Source of the DNA: Epiperipatus broadwayi
Lineage: Eukaryota; Onychophora; Udeonychophora; Euonychophora; Peripatidae
Reading direction: 5' to 3'
DNA length: 64,000 nucleotides
Assembly (NCBI GenBank): GCA_028023455.1
Contig: JAQFVV010006340.1
Coordinates: 1,967,438-2,031,437 of the forward strand
The notes below the pieces were generated by a model that searched no databases, was not told the origin of the DNA, and worked only from the letters and a program-made list of their open reading frames with translations. Made by a program: the position numbers and the translations under genes. Position 1 is the stretch's first letter; every line of letters begins with the position of its first letter. This document shows positions 53,319 through 64,000 of this stretch, one piece after another.

Positions 53319-55321
53319 TAATTTATCAATAATAATAATAATAATACATAATATATCAACAATACATAATATATCAATAGGGTCAATGTTGGTTATTATC
53401 GAAAATCTTCTCTAATAATTAATTTTCATTTTAATATTTCGAGAGAGATTAATGGATTTATTAAAAAATGTTAATAGTCACTAAAAAAATTTTAATTAAA
53501 ATTAATATTATCAAATTCTACTTTTATTTTCTAATGTAGAGACAATTTCAATGATCCAGATTAATTTTATTTTGAAGTCAGCTTGTTTAAGGTTAAGAAT
53601 TTGGATTCAGCTACATATCAATCTTTAACATGCGAAGATTTATCAATTATATTGATTTACTGGAACAGTTCTATTTTTAGCTTAGGCTGGTAATTCTTCT
53701 GTTTAGTGTGATGAAGATAATGCAAAATAAATTGCTTTTTAGGTACCATTTTAGCATGGGAATGGTTTCTTCATTTTTTCTGCTCTGAGTATGACCAATT
53801 TAATAAAACTTTCAGCATTTTTTGATATGACTGGTTTAATATAAATTTCAGCATTTTTTCTTTGTGCTTTTATTTGGATTTAGCAAGAGGCATAGATGAA
53901 GTAATAACCTAGCAAAGTTGGTTTCTTCTCTCATTGTTGGAGATCAGTCATAAGATATTTCAAATACTTTTTAGACTTAAACTCCTCTTCTAATGTGCAT
54001 AAGAGTTTTTTGGGAAGAACCCACCAACAAAATTTATTAGCCTGCCATAATGCTGTAGAAATCCTCAGACATAAAAAATGTAATGTGTAATTTCTAAAAG
54101 GAAATAAGAATTATTCTGCTTCTCTATCTTACTTTTCATACTATATTTGTGCTAGCCTGTCTGATGATATCACACATATTATTGTTACTGAAACACATGG
54201 TAATCTATAAATTAATGCATCTGGATAAAATCTTTGCTTTGAATAGACATTTTTTAAAAGGTTTATTATTTGTAGTGGTTCAAATATCTGCAGTCTTTAT
54301 AATTTTAATAGCCTATTAATGAGCCATTAATATCACTCCCCATATTTTTTACATCTGAAATTGACCTTATATCTCTCTGTCATGACTGTAAATATCAGAT
54401 GGACATCAGCCAGACAATAGTGCAAAACCTTTACTGACACTTTCACATAAAATAATGAAAAATTGGACTTAAAAATATAACTTTTTATAGAGAAACTACA
54501 GAATTATTTAAATAAAACTCTTTTTTAATATATCTGTAAATGCTTAAGTTTGTGTTTGTACATACATGCATACACACATATATCCAAGTGTATAAAACTT
54601 GCTTATTAAACAAAATAATCTAAATGATTCAACAGCTACATATTATTAATATTAGCAGTATTAAAATCAAAGCATTATTAAGAAAGAGTATTATAATTCA
54701 GTAGATGTGGCTCAAACATAGAAAGTTAATAAGCAGAACTAAAAAATAATAACTTTCAGAGTCTATGTCCACAGACAACTGTTTATATATCCTCACTACT
54801 TCAATTCTTAAGTATAACTAATAAATTATTCAAGATATAATATATATTGTCTTCTTTGACTATTAAAGTCAGTTGAGTAAAGAAAAAGAAAAATACCTCT
54901 CACATTCTGAGGTCTTTTGGGAATTGGGTATGTAAGGTTTGAACTAAACACCATACAATATATAGGGATGTGTGTAATATGAATAGATCCATTGATAATA
55001 TGATACATGTCATTTGAGTTGTTTCACTCATATTTATGTCAGAAATATTTATTCTTATACAATATTAAAAATATAGAATTACAACTTAATTAATATACTT
55101 ACTACCAAGTGCAACTAAAGAGTGATTTTGATAAGTTCCTAAAAATGGAAAGCAATCAGAATAAGTAAATATACACTATTTGTTAATATTTTTTAAGCAT
55201 CAAATGTAATCCTAATATATGGAAATTTAAAAACAAAAATGTATAACATTTGCACAACAATTTTAAAACTGACTAAACGTTAATATATATAAAAACACAT
55301 TATTCAGTTTTAATTATGCAT
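53319..55321. other. AT-rich spacer, no gene supported
   Basis: A two-unit ~37 bp tandem repeat (tttcagcattttttnatatgac, about 53790-53861) and an (ATA)n stretch near 53330-53345 are the only structures seen. Confidence 0.5.
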
Positions 55322-56015
55322 AATTAAAGTAAACAGACAAAACTCTCCATACAATAATGCCACCCTGTGCTATTCAGAGTAATCAATGGATTCCAGAAGG
55401 TTTGTGCATAAAATCCCCATCTAGTGCCCACTCATCCAATATCCCCAGACTGGTTTCTGGCTTGTGGCCTTCATCAGTGAGGAGCCTTGGATTTGAGAGC
55501 ACTGCACCTAGATCTTAGGATCTAATGCAACCCTTTATCGGCTACATTTTATCTCTATATAACTAGAAATATTTGAGAATGAAATTGAAAACACAATAAT
55601 ATTTTCAATCTAAGCTCAATAGCTTATATAGACATATAGGTCTAAACCTAATTTAGCACCCATACATTTTGGTGTCTTTGTCTCTTTAACAACCATAGCC
55701 ACCACAATTCTATTAACCTATTGAGTTTAGATTAAAAATATTATTTTGTTTTCAGTTTCATTCTCATAGTTTGTACTTAAGTAGAGATAAAAGGTGGCTG
55801 ATGGAGGGTTGCATTAGATCCTAAGATTTAGGGGCAAGCTCTCAGATCCAAGGCTCCTCACTGACGAACTCCATAAGCCAGAAACTAGTCTGGAGATATT
55901 GTATGAGTAGGCACTAGATGAGAATTTAATGCACAACCCTTCTGACATTCATTGATTACTCTGGTGGTTAGCACAAGGTGGCACTACTCTATGGGGAGTT
56001 TTGCCTGTTTAATTA
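55322..56015. mobile_element. Fold-back element, two ~300 bp inverted arms
   Basis: Arm 1 (about 55322-55624) and arm 2 (about 55715-56015) are inverted copies along their entire length. Shared landmarks are acagacaaaactctccata, gagtaatcaatg, catctagtgcc, gtcagtgaggagccttgg with its complement, and gagaatgaaa. A ~90 base loop (from about 55625) separates them. There is no coding capacity. Long-armed fold-back MITEs have this form. Transcripts would form a long hairpin. Confidence 0.85.
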
Positions 56016-56102
56016 CAGTTATGTGTTAGACAACAAGATGGTGATCATGTAATGTTTAGTGGTTTAACATAAATAAAGTACTATATATATATATATTATT
56101 AT

Positions 56103-56212
56103 TATAATGGTTGTTTAGACTTTTACCGTATCTGCCATACAGGGCAGTGCCAGGCCATTCAAACCTGGAAAATTTATAGAGTAGGCAGATACACACTGTT
56201 AAGATCCAACTT

Positions 56213-56254
<42 letters not shown>

Positions 56255-56480
56255 TGGTATATATATATATATGATATATATATATATATATATATATTAT
56301 CATGACCATCAGCCCATGCTGCTAGCTCATGGAGACACAAAGATTTAATATAAAACTTGCTTAAAAGAAATATATTAATATTTTAAAAAAAATGAAATAA
56401 GCCACTGCCAGTAATTAACACACAAACATTTATTAATGCACATATAAATAAAATTGAGGAATAAAATTTATTATTTTTGG
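56103..56480 (-). mobile_element. Truncated relative of LTR C
   Basis: On the minus strand it shares ttaattactggcagtggctt (34473 onward in C), gagctagnnncatgggct, gtatctgcctact, tataaattttyc and ccctgta with the last ~300-400 bases of solo LTR C, in the same order. Where C has its A19T8 run this copy has an AT tract (about 56217-56297). Only the 3' part of the LTR is recognisable. Confidence 0.7.
56217..56297. repeat. (AT)n microsatellite inside LTR C relative
   Basis: AT alternation with interruptions (aaatatggtatat, atgatat). Its two flanks match continuous LTR C sequence either side of C's A/T run. Confidence 0.95.
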
Positions 56481-58289
56481 ATTTTAATATTAACTTTTAA
56501 ATTTAAATTATTATTTTAAATTTTAAACCATCTGCACAGATGGACATAATGATTTTACTTTAGAATGTTGAGTATACATAGGCTATATAGATTACATAGT
56601 TAAAATCTTTTCAAAACAAACATTCAATCTTAGACTAAAAGTTTGCAGCCAAACCAACACCTGCTTCCAGATATATAGTCGCAACCAATGCAATATGAAG
56701 ATGCTAGCATAAAACCACTCTGACAGTAATGTGCATCTGAAAGCATGATATTATTTGAGAGAAATGATCCTCACCCAGTAAAGGAATGTGAATCTGTCTG
56801 GCGAATGAACCATGTATATAAAATAATTAAAAAGAAATGCAACATATGGGGGAGGGTGGTCTTACTGCTGACTTATAATCCCATCCATAGATCTAAAAAA
56901 GGATCAATGGCAAAGGAAATATGTCTGTGTCCATTGCAATGCAATTACTACATCTTGGGTCATGCATTTAATTGGGCTTTGTCCTATATGCTAAACATGC
57001 TTCACATTACATTGATATAAACACCCATATATCCCTCCACCAGCAGCAAACTAACTATGAGACAAATAACCTGAAATTAAAACCCATTCAAAATAAACAT
57101 AATGATTAAAATATAAAGTCATTGATGGAATTGCAGAGGAAAATTTACAAGAAACCCAATGGCATTCATCATAAGATGCCACATTGACACCAATAACTTA
57201 AAATATATTTGAATAAATACAGTTTTAGATAATTGAATATCTGTATATTTTAATCAATATGAAAATAAAAATTAATTAAATGTTAATGAATCTATCCAGT
57301 CATCTATATCCAACTTAAATTTAATGCATTTAAATAATTTAGTCAATCAATAAATAAAAAAATGGAAATGATTAAATCAGCAAATTCAAAATATTTAAAA
57401 TTAAACATCAATAATTGATTTTGAAATCTTAAGTCAGATTAAAGTTCATTTTAAAAATTAGTTTAGCTTGTCAAATCTTAACAAAAGTTCTTAATTCTTT
57501 TTTTTTTAATTTTCAGTTCATGTCTTACAGTAGAAGGGCTCCCAGTTCCTGCTGCCAATTCCCATGAAGACTTTATTAGTTAGAATTTGATGGAAGACTG
57601 GTCTGTTGTTCATATTGTAGTTCTAAATCTGGAGGCTGCCTTAGCTGGTTCCATCCTAGTACTATTTAATTGCAATACCCATATGATTCCAACAGTACCA
57701 TTCATAATTCAACAGTCATTTCATTTTTAAATAAGTGAGATAGTGTGGCAAGTGCGTCTTATCACCCCTGTCAAAAAAATCAAGCTGGAACTGTTCTTAA
57801 TTTGGATATTTTTTATAGTAATCATCCTGATTCATTGAACATAGTTTCCTGTTCCAATGTTTTTCATTAAGGTCCGAGCATTGGTTTGCTGCTTCTATTG
57901 AACATCTAATTTTTTTGTTCTCTTATCTATATCTTTCATCTGACTTTTTTATATAAGAGCCCCAAGTGCTAGTTTGCTTTTTGTTTAATTTATAAAACAA
58001 TCATTTCCATTTACTGAGATTATATAAGAATCTTTTAACAAAAATATTTTATCTTTAGAACTTGTACTCTTTTTATAAAAAAGTATGTTCAAAAGTTTTT
58101 TTTTTATTCTTATTTTAAAAGAAAATAATACTTTTAAAGTTTTCATTCCAACTGTGTGATATATTATACACATTAAACAACTTTTAATTTTCAGTTTTTA
58201 AGTTTTTTTTTTCTTTTTAATAAATCAATTTTTATTTATAATCTATTTATTTTAATTTAAAATAAGGTGGCATATTATATACCATTACA
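56481..58289. other. AT-rich spacer, no gene supported
   Basis: The plus frame at 56745-57020 (91 codons) has no domain that I recognise. At about 57500-57590 a T-rich tract ending in ttttcag precedes 21 open codons, which resembles a splice acceptor with exon start, but nothing downstream supports a gene. Confidence 0.45.
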
Positions 58290-58318
58290 ATATATATATA
58301 TATATATATATATGTATA

Positions 58319-58362
<44 letters not shown>
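58290..58362. repeat. (AT)n tail at 3' end of RTE LINE
   Basis: AT alternation abutting taatgatgat at the RTE 3' end. RTE-clade elements typically end in short tandem repeats rather than poly-A. Confidence 0.95.
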
Positions 58363-58364
<2 letters not shown>

Positions 58365-61224
58365 TCATTATCATCCATTATCAATCCACTGCAGGATGAA
58401 GGTCTCTCCAAGTTTAATCCATCTTCTCCAATCTTTAGCTTCTATTCTCCACATCACCCCTGCACCCTTTCTTATTTCATCCATCCATCTCACATGTGGT
58501 CTCTTTCTGGGTCTTTTACAATCTCTTGGAATCCAGTTTAAAATTTCAATTGTCCATCTATTATCATCTCTTCTAACAATATGTCCAGCCCAACTCCACT
58601 TCAATCTTTTAATTTTTTCAATGAGATCAGTAACACCTGTTTGTTCTCTTATCCATACATTGCGTTTACGATCTTTTCTTGTTACTCCCAACATACATCT
58701 CTCCATACTTCTTTGAGTGGTCTGAAGTCTCTGAATTGCTCTTCTATTAAGTGTCCAAGTCTCAGATCCATAAGTAAGAACTGGTAAAACACATTTGTTA
58801 AAAACCTTTCTTTTCAAACACATAGGCATATTTCCTTTTAGTATCAAGTTATTTCTACCAAAAACACTCCAACCAAGTTTAATTCTATGATTAATTTCCT
58901 CCATTATGTTTCCATCTGTATTAATAATCTGACCAAGGTGTTTATAACTGTTAACTTCTTCTAATTCATCATAATCAATCTTTATTTTCTTATTTTGAGC
59001 AAATCGATTAAACATTAGTTTAGTCTTTTTAACATTTATCTTTAGTCCTACTTTTCTACTTTCATCTGATAATTCCTGCAACATTTCCTGCAGATCTGAA
59101 GCATTATTTTCAAAAACAACTACATCATCTGCAAAATCTAAATGACTTAAATAATCACCATTTACTTTCATTCCTTTAGTTTCCCATTTTAATCCACAAA
59201 ATACTTTATGCAGCACTGCTGTAAAAAGTTTTGAAGATATGAAGTCACCTTGTCTTACACCTTTCTCAATGTTGACTTTCCCAGTGTCATTATGTAATCT
59301 AATTGTTGCTGTTGCATTTTTATAAATATTCTTCAAAATATGACAATATCCTGGATCTATACCTTGATGATCTAATGCTTTAATCACTGAAGAAATGTTT
59401 ATAGAATCAAATGCCTTTTCATAATCTACAAATCCTAAGCATAATGGCACCTCATATTCATTTGTCCTTTCTATAACTTTTCTCAATACCTGGATATGAT
59501 CTACTGTACTAAAACCACTTTTAAATCCAGCTTGTTCTCTTGGTTGGTGGAAATCCAATGTTCTCTGTAGACGAGTAGTAATTATCTTGGTAAAAATTTT
59601 ATATAAAACTGATAAAAGGCTGATAGGTTTGTAATTTCTAATATGTTCTTTATCACCTTTTTTAAATATTAATATTATTACTGCATTCTTCCAATCATCC
59701 GGTACATCTTTATCATTTAGACATTTGGTATATAACTTTGCTAAAAAAAATTATATTTCTTCACCTGCTTCTTTTAATATATCAATTATAATTCCATCAT
59801 TACCTGGAGCCTTTCCTTTCTTCATACATTTAATTGCATGTCTCACTTCTTCATTTAAAATTCTGGACAATTTGGAAGATGTAATAGATAAAGGAGGTAC
59901 TTGTTCTTTATTACTATATAATTCTTGATAAAAATCTTCTACCAATTTCATGATGTCATCTCTCCTTTTAGTAATAATTCCATCTTTTTTTTCTTATTGC
60001 AGATATAAATTGCCTACCAATACCAAAATGTTGTTTTACATTCTTAAGACATTTATTTTCTTCTACAGCTTTTCTTGCTAGTTCACAGTTATACTTTCTT
60101 ATATCATTTTCAATTCTTTTCCGCACCATTTTACAAAATTCGAGGTATTCAATTCTTTTTAATGTATCATTTTTGTATATCTTCATATTCCTTCTTTTCT
60201 TCAAAAATTCTCTAGTCTCGGTAGAAATTTTATTGGTCAATTGCTGTTTTTTTTTCTACCAGCTATCTTTGTTGCAGTTTTCAAAAGTGTATCAGTTATT
60301 TTCATATTAATTTCATTCAAATCTGAATCATGTTCAAAATCTACTAATACTTGAAACCGATTTGTAAGTTCTAATTTAAATTCATTAGAATGTTTCTGAA
60401 GATTAGGAATATCAACTGTAAATATTGTTTTTCTTAATAATTTTGTCTCTCTAATTTTACATTAACACGTATCTTACACCTTACTAATCGATGATCACTT
60501 CCTGTGTTAAATTTATTAAGAACATTACAATCTTGATATATGTATTTCCTGTTAGTCAAAATATAATCCAATTCTGCTGTACCTTCATTTGGATGCTTCC
60601 CTGTCCATTTCCTTTTAACATTTTTCTCAAAAAAAGATTCATAATATAAAGTTTTTCTTTTTCTGCAAACTCCACAAGTCAATGTCCTCTCTCATTGCTA
60701 TTACCATAACCAAAATTACCCACAGCACTTTCATCTTTCATTTTTTTACCAATTCTAGCATTAAAGTCTCCCATAACAATTTTAAAATGGTGTTTACTCT
60801 TATCAAAAGCCTTTTGTACATCCATATAAAAATCTTTTACTACTTCATCATTATGAGAACTTGTTGGGGCATAAACCTGAATTATCTGCATTTGGTATCT
60901 GCTATTAAGTTGTATAACTAATCTTGCCATTCTGTCCGATACACCATCAATCTCCACAATATTGTTCTTCCACTTTTTATTTATAATGAATCCTACTCCA
61001 CTTGTATTTCCAATATCTGTGCCTTTATAATAGAATATATGTCCACTTTTTAAATCAATTGTCTCTTCACCTTTTCTTCTAACTTCACAAAGTCCAATAA
61101 TGTCCCATTTAATATAAGAGAGTTCTTCTAATTCTTGCAATCTTCCTTCACTTGAAAGTGATCTGCAGTTGTAAGTACCTAAATAAAAAGTCGTCATCAA
61201 ATGGCAGCCTGGGTCAATAGTCAT
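58363..61224 (-). pseudogene. RTE-clade LINE (APE endonuclease + reverse transcriptase), near full length, decayed
   Basis: The minus-strand frame starts at an ATG at 61224. APE-type endonuclease: TYNCRSL, LCEVRRKGEE, YAPTSSH, MGDFNARIG, then ELDYILTNR and GSDHRLV at about 60570-60470. A linker of about 250 residues follows. The RT has GKAPGNDGI at about 59800, REQAGFKSGFST at about 59535, DYEKAFDSI, GVRQGDFISSKLF and the catalytic FADD at 59135-59124. The end region has LTYGSETWTLN, RSMERCMLG, W.WAGHI.R and WMDEIRKGAG. The frame ends at TGA 58373-58371. Breaks: a stop at about 60681 and frameshifts at about 60650, 60435, 60240, 59968 and 59750. From about 59742 to 58371 the RT and C-terminus are one open frame. 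There is no ORF1 upstream, as in many RTE elements. The 3' UTR is about 10 bases. Proteins of this family are often misannotated as 'craniofacial development protein 2-like'. Confidence 0.92.
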
Positions 61225-62480
61225 TTAGTGTTGAAATTTAATCAACTTTTTATAGTGAGAAAAAAAAAACATTTTTATTATGTATTTACGATTTTGTTTT
61301 TATATGAAGAGTTTTTTTTTTATACAAGACAGAGAACTAAAAAAATGAATGTTAAATTAGCCAACATATTGATAGCAAATTCACTTGAATCAATATAGTA
61401 TTTATATTCTTAGAGCAGAAGTAATTGGATTCATTTTGAAAACATTGTAAATAATGATTCAAGTGTCAAATATGTAAAATTAATTATATATACACAAATA
61501 TGTCTTAATCAACAACATTCAGAGTCATTTACGATTTCAAACTGATCAACACATTTATTTTTATGGCTTTATTTCTTTATATATATATTCTCTTTGTTCA
61601 GTTGTTAAGTTGTAAAAGAATAGTTTTACACAAAAGTCAAACTACAATGATATCATAGAATTTGTCTAATATCAAATAATCATTCAAAGCCTTATATACA
61701 GTAACAACATATTTTCTGATATTTTAAGCCATTAACTTTTTTTTGTTAATATACCATTTCCCAATCGCTGATTATAACTACTAAAATATCAGAGTAGTTA
61801 TTTATTTTTTTTACATTATGAATAATTAATATCATATAATTCCAGAATTTATTGTTGATTACATTGAACTTTTATATATTTTTTTGATATGGTGGCATGG
61901 ACAAATAAACATACAAGAAACTGATCATAGTATTGTCTCTTGCTCAATTACGTGAATTATGTTTAATCATGAGAAGCCCATCTCAGCAACTATATCAATT
62001 GCTTGTTTATTTAGATATAATTACCAGAGTTCAGATTAATTCAAGAAAATATACACATTAATGTTGCACATAATAACATTATGCACTTTGTGAAATATAC
62101 TTTCACAAGGTGTGTTCGTATAAAAGTATAATTTATATAAAGTCATTTATAAGAGATTGTGACCTCGGTTGATGGTTCAAGATGAAATACATCTTAGAGA
62201 TTACGTTTTTTCAGATGTCTTTATTCATGTCATCTTAGAATGTATGGTAGAATAGAAGCTTTACGTATGACTGGTTAGTGAAAAAGAGGGTAAGTACACT
62301 AATTTAATTAAATGAAAGAAATATGGGATAAATTTAACAGTTTTTTGTGGTTGCTCCAGTAGTGATAAAGTATAAGATTTCTTTATCTATTCATTTAGGA
62401 ATAAATTATATGTGATTATGAGAAACAAGGCAAATATGCAGACACCGGAAATAAAAGCTGAGAATTCTAAAAGGTAATTA
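61225..62480. other. AT-rich spacer, nothing recognised
   Basis: No LTR, gene or repeat shared with the rest of the window is visible between the RTE 5' end and the gag-like region. Confidence 0.5.
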
Positions 62481-63846
62481 ATGAATATGATTATGAACAC
62501 ATTTAAAGAAAATGTAGAAAATATGGAATGAAGGAATAAAGAAAATATTGAAAGAACACTCGTAAAACTGAAAGGTTAAATGAAAATACAAAATGAAAAA
62601 ATGAAGTGCCAAGTGGAAAAACATAATGAAAACGCTAAAATAAAACAAAACAAAGATTATAAAACTCAAAATGAAGAACTTAAAAGCCAAATAAAGTGTT
62701 CAAACAAGAGATAATAAAAAGCAGATAAAGCAATGGAATAGCAAAATAATAAATAGTTTAGAAGGCCACTTAGTAGGGTTAGAAAGTAAAAGAAGTATGC
62801 CTTGAACTCCAACTGTATAAAGATTAGAAAGATGGTAAGAGTGGACAATTGTATTCCATAGTACAACAAAACAAAAACAAAGATTAGGCAAGTATTGCTA
62901 CAAGTGAAAGAAGAAATCAAATGCCTGTCTCAAACGATTGAAAAGATTAAAATAAAATGAGAATGTCTTGTTCAAATACAGGAAGAAATAACAGAAAAAC
63001 CAATAATATTAGAAACTGACATTAAAAAAAGAAAAAATATTATCAAGAATTATAGATTTGGGTATAAATAATCCAAGTATCACACATAAAACTACTCAAA
63101 AAAAATGTTAATAAGGATTTATACAGATATTTCTGTCAATATTCTATTATATATCCTAGTATATACTTCTAATACTCACAAAGTTAATCAATACTTTAAA
63201 AATTAGAATTTTTTAAGGGTATGTGGAAAACGTAATTTTTAGGCTAGGTATGTTTACAGTCTAGAAAGATACTTCAGTCTAAATAGATTAGCTGAAGAGG
63301 CTTGTTGACTGAATCTGTAAATTTTGACCAATTTATGTATGATTTATTAGACTTGTATTAGAATTATTATTAGGATGTAATCAAATATTGTATAGCCCAA
63401 GAAAAATGATAGCCTGAAAACATGTTCACTTCATTTATTCAGAAGCAAATAGTCAAGATGAAAGGATTAATGGTTAATCACATATCTGAAAATCAGATTA
63501 CATGTATTGTTAAGTACAGTTTTCCAAAACATATTGAACAGATATTTAGAGACACTAATTGGAAAAGCATGGAGGAAGTGACTGAGCTATTAAACGTTTT
63601 TGATACCACCAATCTACATACATCAATGTTGGCAATAAATGTGGTTTTAAATGTCAATACAAGGAATCTTTTAAAAGTGAACCTGAATCTCAAAACTATA
63701 CTAATGGATATGGAAGAAGAAAAAATGGCACATTATGGTATGAAGGTCATCCATCATGGAGAAATAAAAGATCAAAAGACAGTCTAAGCAGTCCAAACAT
63801 TGCACTGGAAATGGAACTGATATTAATAAAAAGGAAAATTACTTTC
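62481..63846 (+). pseudogene. Decayed gag-like region of an LTR retroelement
   Basis: From the ATG at 62481 the plus strand reads as charged coiled-coil broken by stops (TFKENVENME, NEKMKCQVEKHNENAKIKQN, QVLLQVKEEIKCLSQTIEK at about 62890-62950). The frame at 63422-63787 then shows IQKQIVKMKGLMVNHISENQ, YSFPKHIEQIFRDTNWKSM and EEVTELLNVF, the pattern of the last helices of a Ty3/gypsy-type gag capsid. In another frame, 63625-63660 reads NVGNKCGFKC, possibly a ruined CCHC zinc knuckle, followed by basic, Asn/Ser-rich residues. The order coiled coil, capsid end, knuckle fits gag. The N-terminal style resembles the start of the element A frame. No pol or LTR is seen before the window ends. Confidence 0.45.
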
Positions 63847-64000
63847 TAACAGATAATTAACCTTAATTGATATTAGAGAAAAAGTCATACACCTGATAAC
63901 TTTATATTAAATATTTCTAATGATAAAGTAAAATTTAGAAAGAAAACTATATTTTTCAGGGATGGATAATGATTTTGTTGATGTTGATTGATTTGTTTTA

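Noticed and set aside
56745-57020. 91-codon plus-strand frame
   Set aside because: No recognisable family; length is within chance for this composition once alternative starts are allowed.
57500-57590. Host exon after ttttcag splice-acceptor-like site
   Set aside because: Only about 21 open codons follow, with no donor or neighbouring exon to support it.
63493-63693. Minus-strand frames at 62478-62920 and 63493-63693
   Set aside because: Phe/Leu/Ile-rich antisense shadows of the lysine/asparagine-rich gag-like region.

Overview
This window reads as repeat-dominated intergenic DNA from an AT-rich eukaryotic genome, most likely an invertebrate animal. The evidence is a Penelope-like element, an RTE-type LINE, several long-LTR retroelements, terminal-inverted-repeat elements, a fold-back element and many long (AT)n tracts. 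There are no operons, bacterial ribosome-binding sites, rRNA genes or CRISPR arrays. I could not identify an intact host gene or assign a species. Almost every recognisable coding stretch belongs to a transposable element and carries frameshifts or stops.

Layout. 0.5-6.6 kb: two Penelope-like copies (RT + GIY-YIG endonuclease) arranged head to head; the left copy has a pseudo-LTR (partial tandem copy) and a 2x tandem repeat upstream. 6.6-15.6 kb: AT-rich DNA with no supported gene. 15.65-17.0 kb: TIR element flanked by TA. 17.5-30.1 kb: long-LTR retroelement 'A' (+ strand, LTRs about 2.8 kb). Its interior has a tRNA-Lys-like primer site and a roughly 2.9 kb broken reading frame that is not gag-pol; its 3' LTR holds a nested 1.7 kb TIR element. 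32.57-34.73 kb: solo LTR 'C'. 38.7-47.1 kb: long-LTR retroelement 'B' (- strand, LTRs about 2 kb), whose only protein fuses a gag-like N-terminus to an integrase C-terminal tail. 48.7-50.5 kb: degenerate minisatellites. 51.7-53.3 kb: two abutting LINE fragments. 55.3-56.0 kb: fold-back element with ~300 bp arms. 56.1-56.5 kb: a relative of solo LTR C. 58.4-61.2 kb: nearly full-length but decayed RTE LINE. 62.5-63.85 kb: decayed gag-like region.

How the parts fit. Elements A and B look like non-autonomous long-LTR retroelements that keep LTRs, a primer site 20-21 nt inside the LTR, an N-terminal coiled-coil (gag-like) start and an integrase-like tail, but have lost protease, RT and RNase H. 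In A the missing part is occupied by about 800 codons of low-complexity, repeat-bearing sequence of unknown origin. A, B and solo LTR C all sit in (AT)n tracts in the same dinucleotide phase, and all three LTR types start with a short inverted repeat. These shared traits are the best candidates for a previously undescribed retroelement lineage. Coordinates of element ends are read by eye and may be off by a few bases unless stated otherwise.
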